Shown here: piece by piece, positions 36,313 to 47,118 of the stretch
Layout of the letters: each line of letters begins with the position of its first letter
Position numbering within the stretch: the first letter of the stretch is position 1
Source of the DNA: Diphasiastrum complanatum
Lineage: Eukaryota; Streptophyta; Lycopodiopsida; Lycopodiales; Lycopodiaceae
Reading direction: 5' to 3'
NCBI GenBank assembly: GCA_029204225.1
Contig: CM055098.1
Span: forward strand, 54,696,282-54,760,281
DNA: 64,000 nt
Notes under the pieces: model-generated
The model's database searches: none
The model's input: the letters and a program-made list of their open reading frames with translations, nothing else
What the model was told of the DNA's origin: nothing
Translations under genes and position numbers: made by a program

Positions 36313-36324
36313 GCTCTGATACCA
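36313..36324 (-). promoter_or_regulatory. tRNA-iMet primer-binding site of the deletion derivative
   Basis: The minus strand reads TGGTATCAGAGC directly against the LTR. Two similar words lie further into the leader (36252-36261 and 36208-36218). Confidence 0.85.
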
Positions 36325-37480
36325 CGTAGGAAATAGGTGAGTAATGGAATAGCGAAAACTTCCTACTTCCAATGCATGACTACGCATATAAAAAATTGAA
36401 CAAAGTAGTAGTAACGTGAATCACATCCAATCTTTAGCAGCTAACTTTCGATAGATACTAAGTGATTATGTAGCCAAACATAAAGTATTGAATTCTAAGG
36501 CAATTTCTACCAGTTACAAAAGCAATACAGAGATGCATGCGGACTGACACAAGCTGAACGCAATAAGAAAATAATATTGATTCAGAAAAACAAGATCAGA
36601 TGCTAATGAGCGCAAAACAATAGCGGATAGAAATCGTGCACTCTAAAGCTATCTCTGAGTAACTGAGAATAAGTCTAAAATAAGCAACTTTGTTGATAAG
36701 TAGTAGTGCAATAGCAACTCTAAAATAAATCTCTAAAAGACTGAGCTAGAATGCTCAAGAGAGTTCAAGCTTGAAAGCTTGATAGAGAGCTAACAACAAT
36801 ACTTTATGATTGTGAATGATCTGCTTGATGAGAGCGCAGGAAGCGTCATGTAATAACACTCAACTCCTTCACAATTCACAATTAATTATAATGAGATGTA
36901 TGAACAGCTGATTTATACTAAGTAATTAGGTCATCAAATGCGACTGCCAGTTGGCTGGAGTCTGTTGGCATTCATCCAATTCTTCTCAAAAGTTGTTTGC
37001 ATCAGCGGTGACCATTGGCCATAAATGAATGTAAACTGCCACAGGCAAAAAGTGACACCACGTTTTTACTCGTAATTCCTGACAGGCAAAAAAATGCAAA
37101 AAAGGTGACATTCCATTTTTACACGAGATTCCTAACAGGCGAAAAATACGAAGCTGAGAGTCGAGGATTACTAGCTAGGATGATAGTTATTTTCTATGTG
37201 AGCCTACATGGTGTATCCCAGAAAAGGAACGACCATGTAGGCGACACCATTATTTTTAACTTTTATTTTTCACAATGTTGATTGATTGTGGCGAAAAGGC
37301 GAAACTGTTGGGTTTGTGTAGAGAGAGAAAAATTCGACACTGTTGTCAAACTCCGTGTATTTCTGCAGACTATGTAAAAACACTTGTAATTCTGCAGACT
37401 GTATAAAAACACAGGAATAAACAATTGGATGAAGATAAAAAACCGGTTAGTTGATTAGTAGGAAGGAGAATAATCTGACA
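36325..37480 (-). repeat. 5' LTR of the deletion derivative
   Basis: Ends CTGACA at 37480. Its inner end has CG where TG is expected (36325-36326), a mutation. It carries an extra block of roughly 80-90 bp at about 37150-37250, absent from the other LTR, with an 11-bp perfect inverted repeat (37202-37212 and 37232-37242). Confidence 0.88.
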
Positions 37481-37485
37481 ACAAT

Positions 37486-37700
37486 AAGTCCCAAATCAGT
37501 GACCTTGGCGACTAATAGAAGGTCGTTCTTTAAAGTAGGAACGTACAATACACCCTCTAGGTTTTTATATCTAGAGGTAGTCTTTAGTAGCAAAGTTCCA
37601 ATTCTTTCAAGTGAACATGGTGTCTACTTTCATCTTCAAGAATGACTTCTCTTGATCCCTTAGAGGTCTTATAGTCCTTTAAGTCAAGTCAGGAGGAAAA
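37486..37700 (-). pseudogene. Continuation of the interrupted copia (pre-integrase region)
   Basis: The minus strand encodes LEGVLYVPTLKNDLLLVAKV, matching the protease to pre-integrase text of copia elements (in the intact element, IEGVLYIPTITKNLLSVGQM). It joins in frame with VTFNSGECQIKD on the other side of the insertion. The upstream gag and LTR are missing; the copy is cut near 37765 by a plus-strand fragment. Confidence 0.75.
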
Positions 37701-37775
37701 GCTTGTCCACATCTACGAGTACCAAATCCATGGCACTCTATTCAAACAAGCAGAAATCCAAGAAGAAGAAAGGCG

Positions 37776-38060
37776 ATGATTGATTTAGGTCCAGTCCATT
37801 ACCTACTTGGAATGGAGATTCACAGAGATCCCGCGAGCAGAAGGATCACCATAAGCCAACAACCCTACCTAATTAATGTACTTCGAAGATACGACATGGA
37901 GGATTGCAAGCCCATAGACACTCCTATGGATCCAGGATGCAAGCTATCCAAAGACATGTGCCCCAGAACAAAGGCAGATCGGCAAGAAATGCGCAATTAC
38001 CCTTATCGGTCTATCATAGGTTCTCCCATTTACTCTATGATTTGCACACGTGTGACAATG
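37776..38060 (+). pseudogene. Copia RT C-terminal fragment, plus strand
   Basis: Encodes MIDLGPVHYLLGMEIHRDP, ITISQQPYL and YPYRSIIGSPIYSMICTR, the thumb-side end of copia RT up to the GSLMY motif. Upstream YVDD and downstream RNase H are absent. It is joined directly to the minus-strand copia at about 37765. Confidence 0.8.
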
Positions 38061-38099
38061 CATGCAATATGCCAACGATATAAATGGAACTAGATTAAC

Positions 38100-38501
38100 A
38101 TGGGATTTAGGAGAGTAGAGGAAATAAATCCAACACCTTGAAAGCTCCAAAAGAAAAGCATTAGACACAAAGCACAAGCTCATGAGGATGCTTGATTCCA
38201 CAAAGTGGTAGAGTTTCCTCCTCTCTATGAGCGTGTAAACTGAAGTACAAGAGGTGCCTTTTTATTCTTGGGGAGGCCCTTGCCCCTTTGCATCTATTGG
38301 CTGCTTCAAGGGAGGGAGGATTGAAATCCCAGCCCTTCAAAAGAACACATCTAAATCTAGGGTGCACAAAGAAGTACACCCCACCTACCACCGGTTTGAC
38401 TTTGACTAGTACTTAGGACTTAAACAAAACTTAAATCAACTTAGAGCATAGACTTTGGGCCTTTTACATTATTTTTATTTTACAAGGCCCAAGTTTATTT
38501 T
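38100..38501. other. Retrotransposon-like non-coding flank of the intact copia insertion
   Basis: No gene is visible. GGGCCTTTTACATTATTTTTATTTTACAAGGCCC at 38458-38490 is palindrome-like and LTR-like in style. The element at 38502-44659 inserted at its right end, and the sequence continues at 44665. Confidence 0.4.
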
Positions 38502-39183
38502 TGTTAAAAATTCACAATTCTAGCTTGACTAGTTTTGGTCATATGACTTGTAAATAGTTAGATGGTCATGATGTGGCTTGTCACACGTGCCAAATAGCAT
38601 AGGATTCCATTCATAAGGATGTTCTCAAGTAGACCTAAGTGTTAGAACCTTTGGAATGAGTCCAAATTATGCTTAGATACAAGGGAGAAAAAATAGGAGC
38701 TATTTTTGGTAATTTTTGCATTGTTGAGGGATCTCCAAGATTCCAACCCTAACTTGGTAGGGATGAAAGATCCACCAAAATTAGCATTAGGGATAGGTTT
38801 AGGGCTACTCATACCTGCCCAAAACCGTGATGGATCATGTATATAAAGGTGATGATATCTCACCAAAATCAATCAAGCAATTTCATGTTTTTTCTCTCAT
38901 AATGGTGCAATTGCTCTCTATGTTCATAATTGTTTGAGTACTTGTGATTACTAATGATTATAGGATTGAATGTAGGTCTGGTGTACAGTACTCAGACTGT
39001 GGGAGGCCGTACTTTCACACGTGTGAAGCCTTCTTCAAGGATTTGGGCCATTTAGTGAGGTTCAAGCATAGATTTTTGATGGATTTTGATGGTTCAACTT
39101 GTGCTAATCTTATGAAATCATAATCTATTGTTTCCCTCATCATTTCAAGTGTTTTAGGATCCTTATTTGCTGTAATTTTTACA
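38502..39183 (+). repeat. 5' LTR of the intact copia element
   Basis: TGTTAAAAATTC...TTTTTACA, 682 bp. It contains a TATA box at 38839-38847 and CACGTG-core motifs at 38582-38590 and 39015-39026. Confidence 0.97.
38839..38847 (+). promoter_or_regulatory. TATA box of the 5' LTR
   Basis: GTATATAAAGG lies about half way through the LTR, in the usual place for the U3 promoter. The same motif is at about 44315-44323 in the 3' LTR. Confidence 0.7.
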
Positions 39184-39196
39184 TGGTATCAGAGCC
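39184..39196 (+). promoter_or_regulatory. tRNA-iMet primer-binding site of the intact copia element
   Basis: TGGTATCAGAGCC immediately after the LTR end ACA at 39183. Confidence 0.93.
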
Positions 39197-39994
39197 TAAA
39201 GGCTGAAATGAGCTAAATCCTTGGTTTGCATTCAATTTGATCACAATTTTTTATCTAAATCTTGTGTAGATTGGATCTTAGCATCTAGTATTGATTCTAG
39301 AACTCAAAGTGAGTCAAATACATTGGAGATTGGTGTTGTGTGACTTCATTTTCAGGTGTTTAGGTGTCTAAAACCAGAGGCAAAGTTGAATTCAATTCAC
39401 ATTACCAAGATAGCAAGTTTTGCTTGCTCCAAGCATTGATTTCTAAGCGAGTTTTGGAGGTGATTTCATAGAGAAGGCTTTCTAGCATTCAAGGAGAGGG
39501 AAGATCAGAGTTTTGGGGACTCTTCAAGGCTGTTCTAAGGTGTAGTAGGCACCTCCTAAAGTGATTTAGGTTCAGTCCAACCATTGCTTGACTTATGCAC
39601 CAAATTAGATCAATTTTTCATCAATTTTGATCATTTTTTGCTTGTGATTGGATAGTAGATTGTGTTGCATCCTCATTAAGTTTCATTTAGATCTTTTACA
39701 AGTGATTTTGGAAGTATATTAGGTTGCTGAAACTCACTCTTGATCAGATCATTTGGAAGCTCTAATGTTCTTTATAGAAAGAGGGGCAATTCTACTAGTA
39801 TTGTCTACTTCAATCAAGCAAGTGCATTGTTTCTAGTATTCTATGATTTGATTTTGTTAGAGATCATTATTAGATCTTTATAGGAAGTCTATTACTGATC
39901 TTTTCAGGTCCCTAAGAAGTGGGATAAGGTAGACCTTCAATCAAATCAATAGAAGTAACCTTCATTTGTGTCAAGTCCTTGATTAGGAGACTAG
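39197..39994 (+). other. 5' leader of the intact copia element
   Basis: About 800 bp between PBS and start codon, expected to hold packaging signals. No open frame of note and no specific motif was recognised. Confidence 0.6.
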
Positions 39995-42900
39995 ATGGCA
40001 TCTATAAATGCATATCTTTTGGATACTAATGAAAGGCTCAACAAAACTAACTATTCCATATGGAAAGTTAGAATGGAATCTATCATGATCATGCAAGATC
40101 TGATGGAAATTGTAAATGGTAAGGAGGGTGAACCTATTCATCCTCAAGAAAAAGCCAAATACATCAAGAGGTGCAATGTTGCACTACATTGCATAAAAAT
40201 GAATGTTGCAAATGAACTCTTAAGAGAGGTAGGAGATTGCACTTCATCTCAAGATGCTTGGGAGACTTTGCAAAAGGTCTATGAATCCAAGAACCAAACT
40301 AGAATGTTAGCTTTGAAGAATCAAATCTATAGAAGCTATCAAAAGAAAGGAGAGAGTGCACATACTTTTGTCCTAAGAGTAAAAGAATTGAACAAAGAGC
40401 TAGCCTTTATAGGTGAACCTATCAAGGATGAAGAGCTTGTTCAACTCATATTGAATGGACTAGGCTTTGAATTTGACAATTTGGTTCAGGGATATGCAAT
40501 TATGGGTAAGCTACCCATACTTGAAGAACTCCAAGGCACGCTCATGGCCGAGGAATCAAGAAGGAGCCAAATGCAAGAGAGGATGGATAGGCTTTCCATC
40601 CAAGGTGGAGATGACCAAGCTCTCTTCACCAAAGGCAAAGGCAAGTCCAAAGGCAAAGGATCAACATTCAAGAAGTCTACAAAGCTTGAGGATCAAGAAG
40701 GACCCCCAAAGGCATCTCCATCAACCACCAAAGTCAAGAAGGACAAATCAAAGGTGAAGTGCTACTATTGTAGCAAGATGGGGCATTATGCCTCGGAATG
40801 CTTCAAGAGGAAGCAAGATCAAAGCCAAGCCAACATGAGCAAAGAGGAGGAGGAGGAGAGTTCACATGAGGACTCTCTCATGATGTCCATATTTTCTTCA
40901 ACAAGCTTCAAAGGAGAAGATCCTTGGTGGATTGACTCGGGTGCTAGTTCACACATGACTAGTAAAAGGGAGTTTTTCTCTTCTCTCTTATCTTATGATG
41001 GACCTATAAAGTCTATCTATACAGCAAATGATGAAGCTTGTAAGATTGAAGGAGTTGGTAGCATTCCCCTTTGCTTAGGATCTTCCAAAAATATCAACAT
41101 AGAAGGTGTTTTGTACATTCCTACAATAACAAAGAATCTACTAAGTGTTGGCCAAATGGTAGACAATGGTTTCAATGTTGACTTTGCTTCAAATGAATGT
41201 TTCATCAAGAAGAAGGGTAAGATAGTGGCTAAGGGCACTAGACTTGGCAAACTTTATAAGCTGGATGCATTTGTGGATACTAATGTTGTCATGTTGGCCG
41301 AGAAGAGCAAAATATCTACCTTTACTTTATGGCACAAAAGACTTGGACATGTCAACTCGGGTTCCATGGAGGCTATGATCAAGGAGGAGTATGCTTTAGG
41401 GCTACCAAGGTCTATTGGGAAGGAAGACAAGGTTTGTGAAGCTTGTGCCTTATCCAAGGCACATAAGAAGGTGTTTCCTAACTCCATCACAAAGTCATCT
41501 CATCCTCTTGAACTCATACACTCGGATGTGCACATTGCTAGCACCAAATCTAATGGAGGTTCATCCATGTTTTTAACCTTCATTGATGACTACTCAAGAT
41601 ATTGTTGGGTGTTCTTACTTTCCTTCAAGTCTCAAGTATTTGATACTTTTGTAAAGTTCAAGTTGTTTGTGGAAAAGCATCATAATCATAGCATCAAGAT
41701 TCTTAGAAGTGACAATGGTGGAGAATTCATCTCCAATGAGTTCAAGGCCTTTTGTGAGGAGGAAGGGATCAAGAAAGAGACTTCTTGTCCTTACACTCCT
41801 CAACAAAATGGAGTTGCTGAAAGAAGGAATAGAACATTATGTGAATGTTCTAAGGCTTTAAGATTAGATGCTTGTTTGCCCAAATCCTTTTGGGGTGAGT
41901 CTCTTGTATGTGCAAACTACTTGATGAATAGGGTGTCTTGCAAAGCAATTGAAGGCAAAACTCCTTATGAGATGTTGTATGGAAAGAAACCCAATCTTAA
42001 TCACTTGAAAGTTTTTGGGTGTATATGTTATGTGCATATGCCATTGGAAACAAAAACCAAGGAGGATCCATCTTCCACAAGAGGGATCATGCTTGGATAT
42101 GCAAGCTCAAGCAAGGGCTACAAAGTCTATCTCCCATCCTTGAACAAATTTGTTGTTTCAAGGGATGTCATCTTTGATGAACATCATATGCATATGCTTG
42201 AAGAAGGCTCAAGTGCTCCAACAATCAAGAAGAAGATGGCCGAGGAGCAAGATCTTGGTTTTGAGGAGGAGCTCATGGAGGAGCAAGCACCAAACCCACC
42301 TATCACACCAAGGAGATCTTCAAGGGCAAAAGTGGAGCCATCAAGGCTCACATATCAAGGCAAAGGACAGCAAGTTGAGGGTATCTCATCCACTTCTTAT
42401 GCTTTATCTAGTTTTGAAGAACCGTCTAATGTTGAAGATGCATTGAACTCCAAAGAATGGTATAAAGCTATGTTGGATGAGTATGATGCCTTGATTGAGA
42501 ATGAAACTTGGTTGCTTGTTGAGAGACCTCAAAGGAATGTAATAGGATGCAAGTGGGTCTTCAAGCTTAAGTTGAATGCAAATGGGAGTGTTAACAAACA
42601 TAAAGCAAGATTAGTTGCAAAAGGTTATGCTCAAGAGAGAGGGATAGACTATGAGGAAACTTTTGCACCCGTGGCCAAGATGGTCACAATAAGACTAATC
42701 ATTGCACTTGCATCACATTTTGGATGGATTCTATGTCAAATGGATGTCTCTAATGCTTTCTTGAATGGTTTTTTGGAAGAGGATATCTATATGGAGCAGC
42801 CACAAGGGTTCATCAAGCATGGAATGGAGAACAAAGTATGCCATCTCCAAAGAAGCATCTATGGCTTGAAGCAAGCCTCGAGATCTTGGAATTCAAGACT

Positions 42901-43963
42901 ACATTGCTATCTTATTTCACTTTCTTTTGTTCAAAGTGAATATGATCCCACTCTTTACATTAAGTTTGATGATGTTGGTATTGTACTTTTACTCATTTAT
43001 GTAGATGACATCATCATTAGTGGAAATAGTGTTGATGGTATTGAAAAAATCAAGATAGATCTATCCTTAGAGTTCAAGATGGTAGATCTAGGGTGTCTTC
43101 ACTTCATCTTAGGCATAGAAGTACTTAGAGGGTCTGATTTTATCTTTATAAGTCAAGTAAACTATGCTCAAAGTCTTTTGAAGAAGTTTAAGATGGAAGT
43201 ATGCAAAAGTGTTGACACACCAATGGAGCAAGATGTAAAAGTGCCAAATGAAGATGATGAAAGATCCTTCATGGACATCACTTTGTTTAGGCAACTTATA
43301 GGTTCCTTAATGTGGATCACTATAACTAGACCAGATCTTAGCTTTAGTGTATGTAGGTTGATCCAATCCATGCAAAAGCCATTGAATATCCATTGGAAAA
43401 AGGCTAAGAGGATTCTAAGATACATCTCGGGTACATTGGATTTTGGGATTCTATATAGAGGAGATGTGATTAACCTTCATGCATTTAGTGATTCCGATTT
43501 TGCAGGGGACAAGAGGGATAGGAAATCAACAAGTGCCTATTCAACTTTCATAGGAGAAGGTGTGGTTTCATGGCTTTCAAAAAAGCAAGAAACTATATCT
43601 CTATCTTCAACCGAGGCCGAGTACAAAGCTTTGACAACCACTACAAAGGAGGTACTTTGGATCAAGAGATTATTGGTGGAACTAAAGATCATGGATTCAG
43701 AGGAGGCACCAATCATCTACAATGACAATATATCAGCCCAACACCTTGCATCTAACCCAATCTTCCATGCAAGATCTAAGCACATTGAGATATGCCATCA
43801 CTTTGTGAGAGAAATGGTGCAAGCCAAGGAGATTGCTTTGGAGCATGTTCCAAGCAATGAATGTGTAGCTGATCTACTTACTAAACCACTTCAAAAGACA
43901 CCTTTTATGAAGTTCAGATCATCACTTGGAGTGATTAGTAAAGCAATGATTGAACCAAGCTAG
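39995..43963 (+). CDS. Copia Gag-protease-integrase-RT-RNase H polyprotein
   Basis: 1322 residues in one frame. Gag occupies the first 300 or so, with a CCHC zinc knuckle at C256, C259, H264, C269. The protease motif DSGASSH has its catalytic Asp at 314. Integrase has the zinc finger H447, H452, C481, C484 and the DD35E triad D511, D573, E609, with exactly 35 residues between the last two. RT follows with KWVFKLK at 853, catalytic D917 in MDVSNAFLNG, and YVDD at 1002-1005. RNase H has D1166 in SDSDFAGD and E1207/E1209 in STEAEY. Domain order with integrase before RT defines Ty1/copia. The start ATG lies 798 bp after the PBS and Gag homology begins at once. All catalytic residues looked for are present, so the product could be active. 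Copia elements usually make extra Gag by splicing or ribosomal regulation; no such signal was identified here. Confidence 0.97.
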   Translation: MASINAYLLDTNERLNKTNYSIWKVRMESIMIMQDLMEIVNGKEGEPIHPQEKAKYIKRCNVALHCIKMNVANELLREVGDCTSSQDAWETLQKVYESKNQTRMLALKNQIYRSYQKKGESAHTFVLRVKELNKELAFIGEPIKDEELVQLILNGLGFEFDNLVQGYAIMGKLPILEELQGTLMAEESRRSQMQERMDRLSIQGGDDQALFTKGKGKSKGKGSTFKKSTKLEDQEGPPKASPSTTKVKKDKSKVKCYYCSKMGHYASECFKRKQDQSQANMSKEEEEESSHEDSLMMSIFSSTSFKGEDPWWIDSGASSHMTSKREFFSSLLSYDGPIKSIYTANDEACKIEGVGSIPLCLGSSKNINIEGVLYIPTITKNLLSVGQMVDNGFNVDFASNECFIKKKGKIVAKGTRLGKLYKLDAFVDTNVVMLAEKSKISTFTLWHKRLGHVNSGSMEAMIKEEYALGLPRSIGKEDKVCEACALSKAHKKVFPNSITKSSHPLELIHSDVHIASTKSNGGSSMFLTFIDDYSRYCWVFLLSFKSQVFDTFVKFKLFVEKHHNHSIKILRSDNGGEFISNEFKAFCEEEGIKKETSCPYTPQQNGVAERRNRTLCECSKALRLDACLPKSFWGESLVCANYLMNRVSCKAIEGKTPYEMLYGKKPNLNHLKVFGCICYVHMPLETKTKEDPSSTRGIMLGYASSSKGYKVYLPSLNKFVVSRDVIFDEHHMHMLEEGSSAPTIKKKMAEEQDLGFEEELMEEQAPNPPITPRRSSRAKVEPSRLTYQGKGQQVEGISSTSYALSSFEEPSNVEDALNSKEWYKAMLDEYDALIENETWLLVERPQRNVIGCKWVFKLKLNANGSVNKHKARLVAKGYAQERGIDYEETFAPVAKMVTIRLIIALASHFGWILCQMDVSNAFLNGFLEEDIYMEQPQGFIKHGMENKVCHLQRSIYGLKQASRSWNSRLHCYLISLSFVQSEYDPTLYIKFDDVGIVLLLIYVDDIIISGNSVDGIEKIKIDLSLEFKMVDLGCLHFILGIEVLRGSDFIFISQVNYAQSLLKKFKMEVCKSVDTPMEQDVKVPNEDDERSFMDITLFRQLIGSLMWITITRPDLSFSVCRLIQSMQKPLNIHWKKAKRILRYISGTLDFGILYRGDVINLHAFSDSDFAGDKRDRKSTSAYSTFIGEGVVSWLSKKQETISLSSTEAEYKALTTTTKEVLWIKRLLVELKIMDSEEAPIIYNDNISAQHLASNPIFHARSKHIEICHHFVREMVQAKEIALEHVPSNECVADLLTKPLQKTPFMKFRSSLGVISKAMIEPS

Positions 43964-43966
43964 ATA

Positions 43967-43977
43967 GTGAGGAGGAG
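43967..43977 (+). promoter_or_regulatory. Polypurine tract of the intact copia element
   Basis: GTGAGGAGGAG directly before the 3' LTR start TGTTAAAA, three bases after the polyprotein stop codon. Confidence 0.85.
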
Positions 43978-44659
43978 TGTTAAAAATTCACAATTCTAGC
44001 TTGACTAGTTTTGGTCATATGACTTGTAAATAGTTAGATGGTCATGATGTGGCTTGTCACACGTGCCAAATAGCATAGTATTCCATTCATAAGGATGTTC
44101 TCAAGTAGACCTAAGTGTTAGAACCTTTGGAATGAGTCCAAATTATGCTTAGATACAAGGGAGAAAAAATAGGAGCTATTTTTGGTAATTTTTGCATTGT
44201 TGAGGGATCTCCAAGATTCCAACCCTAACTTGGTAGGGATGAAAGATCCACCAAAATTAGCATTAGGGATAGGTTTAGGGCTACTCATACCTGCCCAAAA
44301 CCGTGATGGATCATGTATATAAAGGTGATGATATCTCACCAAAATCAATCAAGCAATTTCATGTTTTTTCTCTCATAATGGTGCAATTGCTCTCTATGTT
44401 CATAATTGTTTGAGTACTTGTGATTACTAATGATTATAGGATTGAATGTAGGTCTGGTGTACAGTACTCAGACTGTGGGAGGCCGTACTTTCACACGTGT
44501 GAAGCCTTCTTCAAGGATTTGGGCCATTTAGTGAGGTTCAAGCATAGATTTTTGATGGATTTTGATGGTTCAACTTGTGCTAATCTTATGAAATCATAAT
44601 CTATTGTTTCCCTCATCATTTCAAGTGTTTTAGGATCCTTATTTGCTGTAATTTTTACA
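43978..44659 (+). repeat. 3' LTR of the intact copia element
   Basis: 682 bp, one substitution relative to the 5' LTR. It ends TTTTTACA and is followed by the TSD ATTTT at 44660-44664. Confidence 0.97.
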
Positions 44660-44925
44660 ATTTTATTCCATAAGACAATTATTTACACGCGCTCATTGGG
44701 CTATGGGCTTACGCATGTAGGATGCCATAGCCCTCCACCTAATTTATTTATGTACAAGAATTATCCTCAACAAGGGGCCCGACTTGAAGTAGTGTCGGTC
44801 CCTCGGCACTATGGCGCTAGTATGGGCCACGTGTTTATCGAGGACGCCTTATTAGATATGTTGTGACCTCCTCCATATACTCGACGCACTCGAGGCTTTG
44901 CTCATTTTTCGGTGGAAAAAAGACC

Positions 44926-45267
44926 TTATGGATGCCCTCCAACCAAAATTGGACTATCCATGTTAGAAAATTTGTTCAGCCAAGGAGGGCCTAACATAGC
45001 TGCTCTATAATACATTCTTTTCACGGGGAGCTGGTCTTCGAGCTTGTCTGACGTTGGGGCTTTATTTGGATCAAAGAATAGTGTAGGCAAAAAATTGTCC
45101 CATTTAGTGCGGATCTGTAGCAAAAATTCGAGGTCACAGACAAATTTAGCAGCCGCACGAATGGTGGGATCTGGGCACTTGTTATACTGCTTCCAAAACT
45201 AGACTAGAGCCCTTTTGGCATCTACGTCCGTTTGTAATAACATTATTGCCACCATAAGATTGTACCC
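44926..45267 (-). pseudogene. Unidentified decayed coding region
   Basis: The minus strand reads almost open for 114 codons with a single TAG (about 45200). It includes YNLMVAIMLLQTDVDAKRAL, FVCDLEFLLQIRTKWDNFLP and AAMLGPPWLNKFSNMDSPIL. The composition is protein-like and spans the stop without a frame change, which suggests a former gene or transposon product. I do not recognise the family. Confidence 0.3.
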
Positions 45268-46647
45268 TCACCAGATAGATAGCTAGTAGACATAATGACA
45301 AGTCAATGAGCATATCAAATGACCACTTTGTTTTTGATGTAGCAAATGCATAAACACATTCAACTTCGACTCAGATCTAGACCCCCATGACAAGGTAGCA
45401 TGCAAGCTCACACACCCTCATGCAAACCAACATGAATGATAAAGCATCAAATACATGACCAAGGCCTATCCATAATTGGTATCATGTCGTACCAACACTG
45501 TCACCTATAGATCCGCTACCTTGCACTTCAATCACCTGTGACCGTCAAAATGTGTGTACCTCCAAGATAGTCCACATTTCCCTCCGAATGAAAAATTTCT
45601 AAGTCGTAGATGTGTGTGTCAATGAAACTATCATCTGCCACTGTCTATAATGCCTGTGAGAGCGTTCCCCCAAATGTCACCCAACATTGGTCGGTTCTAA
45701 CTCCACAAAATGAACCTGATCATGAGAAATTTTCGCCCGTAACCGGCATACCATGCCTACCTCTCACATGTGATTGCTTGCCCTCTCAAAATTGTCGCCA
45801 ATGATGAGTAGTCACAATGCCAAAACCATGTTACCATGTTAGAAATAAGTAATAATAATATTAAAATGATAATGCCTCATTGTACCACCCTATAAAAAAT
45901 TGCCCCAAATTTGGCCCTACAGTACCCAAACGACGAATGTAGCCCATCACTAGGTCACCCACACTCCGCTCAATGGAATGGTGATGAAAACCACGCGAAA
46001 CTTACTTCTCCTTGCTCGGTGATGTCGTTCTATCCGCTGGATCTAAGCAGCCAATTTTAAGATCATTTTAGACCAAGGATGGCCAAATAAGATGCCTTTT
46101 AGCCAAAGATAGGCCCAAAACCAAAATGGCTTGCAAAATGAACTAGAACTTCAACTTGAATTTCTTAATGGAAAATAAGTGACTTTGCATGTCAGGCCTC
46201 TTCACTGCCCTTATCAGTGAAAATTTTTAATGAAGAGAAGGCCGAATATGGCTTTCAACTCTTAAAGCCCTTTATCTCACCATCCAATGGTTCAGCCTCA
46301 TCCTACGGCCCACGTAGCTCCCTGAACTTCCAATCATGTCCGTCGATCGCGATGGACCTCCATCCAATGGTTATGTCTACCCCTACATGCCGAATGGGGC
46401 TCTTGCAGATGCCACACACTTCAACACACTATGGCTTAGATTCAATGAGGGTGCGAGGCCTCCACGAGACCCATCCTCCATCTCTTTCCTTGCTCTCTCT
46501 CCTCCATAGCTATGGAGAATGAGTTTTAGGTTGCCACTAAAGAACTGAACCAGCGCTTTCTCTGGCACATGGCCGCCCATGACCCTTTGACAGTTTCTCA
46601 ATAGCACCAGGGTGCCCCTCTATAGCCTTTTACAGATCCAAAATCTG

Positions 46648-46651
<4 letters not shown>
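45268..46651. other. Intergenic stretch, nothing recognised
   Basis: Only short overlapping frames on both strands (up to 101 codons near 46217-46522). No domain seen. Confidence 0.4.

Positions 46652-46704
<53 letters not shown>
46652..46704. repeat. Compound (TA)n(GA)n microsatellite
   Basis: AT repeats from 46652 to about 46686 run into GA repeats to about 46704. Confidence 0.95.
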
Positions 46705-47118
46705 ACACTGTTTCTTGATCTACAAACCCTGGCTGAGAAAAGATGGCGATTACTTGGGCTATACTCAATCTTGTACTGAGATTTCACTTGCAGTTTCCTA
46801 GCCCACTGAGGTCGCCCTACTTATGGCTCTACGATGCAATTCACAGCATATTAATTGGTGCGGTATTGCTCCCGAACATGCTAATTTTCTAAGAAATCCA
46901 CCAACATCCCCCGAAACTAGAAAATTTTGAAACTTCCACTGATTTCCACCCAATCTGACCCTATAAATTGCAATGGCTCTCTACCACTACTCTTTGCAAA
47001 TCCTTTGCAAGCCCCATTGCACCAAATGGCTTTCCACACAGTGAATTATGAGGCCACTAACGATAGTTTCCGAAAAACCATCCAAACTACAGTTCCTCCT
47101 AGCCAAGTGTCAAAAAAT

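Larger units (their letters stand above)
33877..37480 (-). mobile_element. Copia deletion derivative inserted in another copia (TSD ACAAT)
   Basis: LTRs at 33877-34977 and 36325-37480 flank a 1347-bp interior. The 5-bp target duplication ACAAT is present at 33872-33876 and 37481-37485. The PBS is on the minus strand next to the right LTR, so the right one is the 5' LTR. The interior codes for a gag N-terminal part joined to the RT end and RNase H; protease, integrase and most of RT are absent. Removing the element and one TSD copy makes the host copia frame continuous across the site. The LTRs have diverged clearly and differ in length (1101 and 1156 bp), so the insertion is not recent. Confidence 0.9.
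38502..44659 (+). mobile_element. Complete, apparently recent Ty1/copia retrotransposon
   Basis: A 6158-bp element with 682-bp LTRs at 38502-39183 and 43978-44659 that differ at one position seen by eye (G in AGCATAGGATT, T in AGCATAGTATT). The target-site duplication ATTTT is perfect (38497-38501 and 44660-44664). A PBS directly follows the 5' LTR, a polypurine tract directly precedes the 3' LTR, and a single 1322-codon frame covers gag to RNase H without a stop. With a commonly used grass rate of 1.3e-8 per site per year, one difference in 682 sites corresponds to an age of tens of thousands of years; the rate for this species is unknown. This is the only element in the window with every part needed for autonomous transposition. 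Confidence 0.97.
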
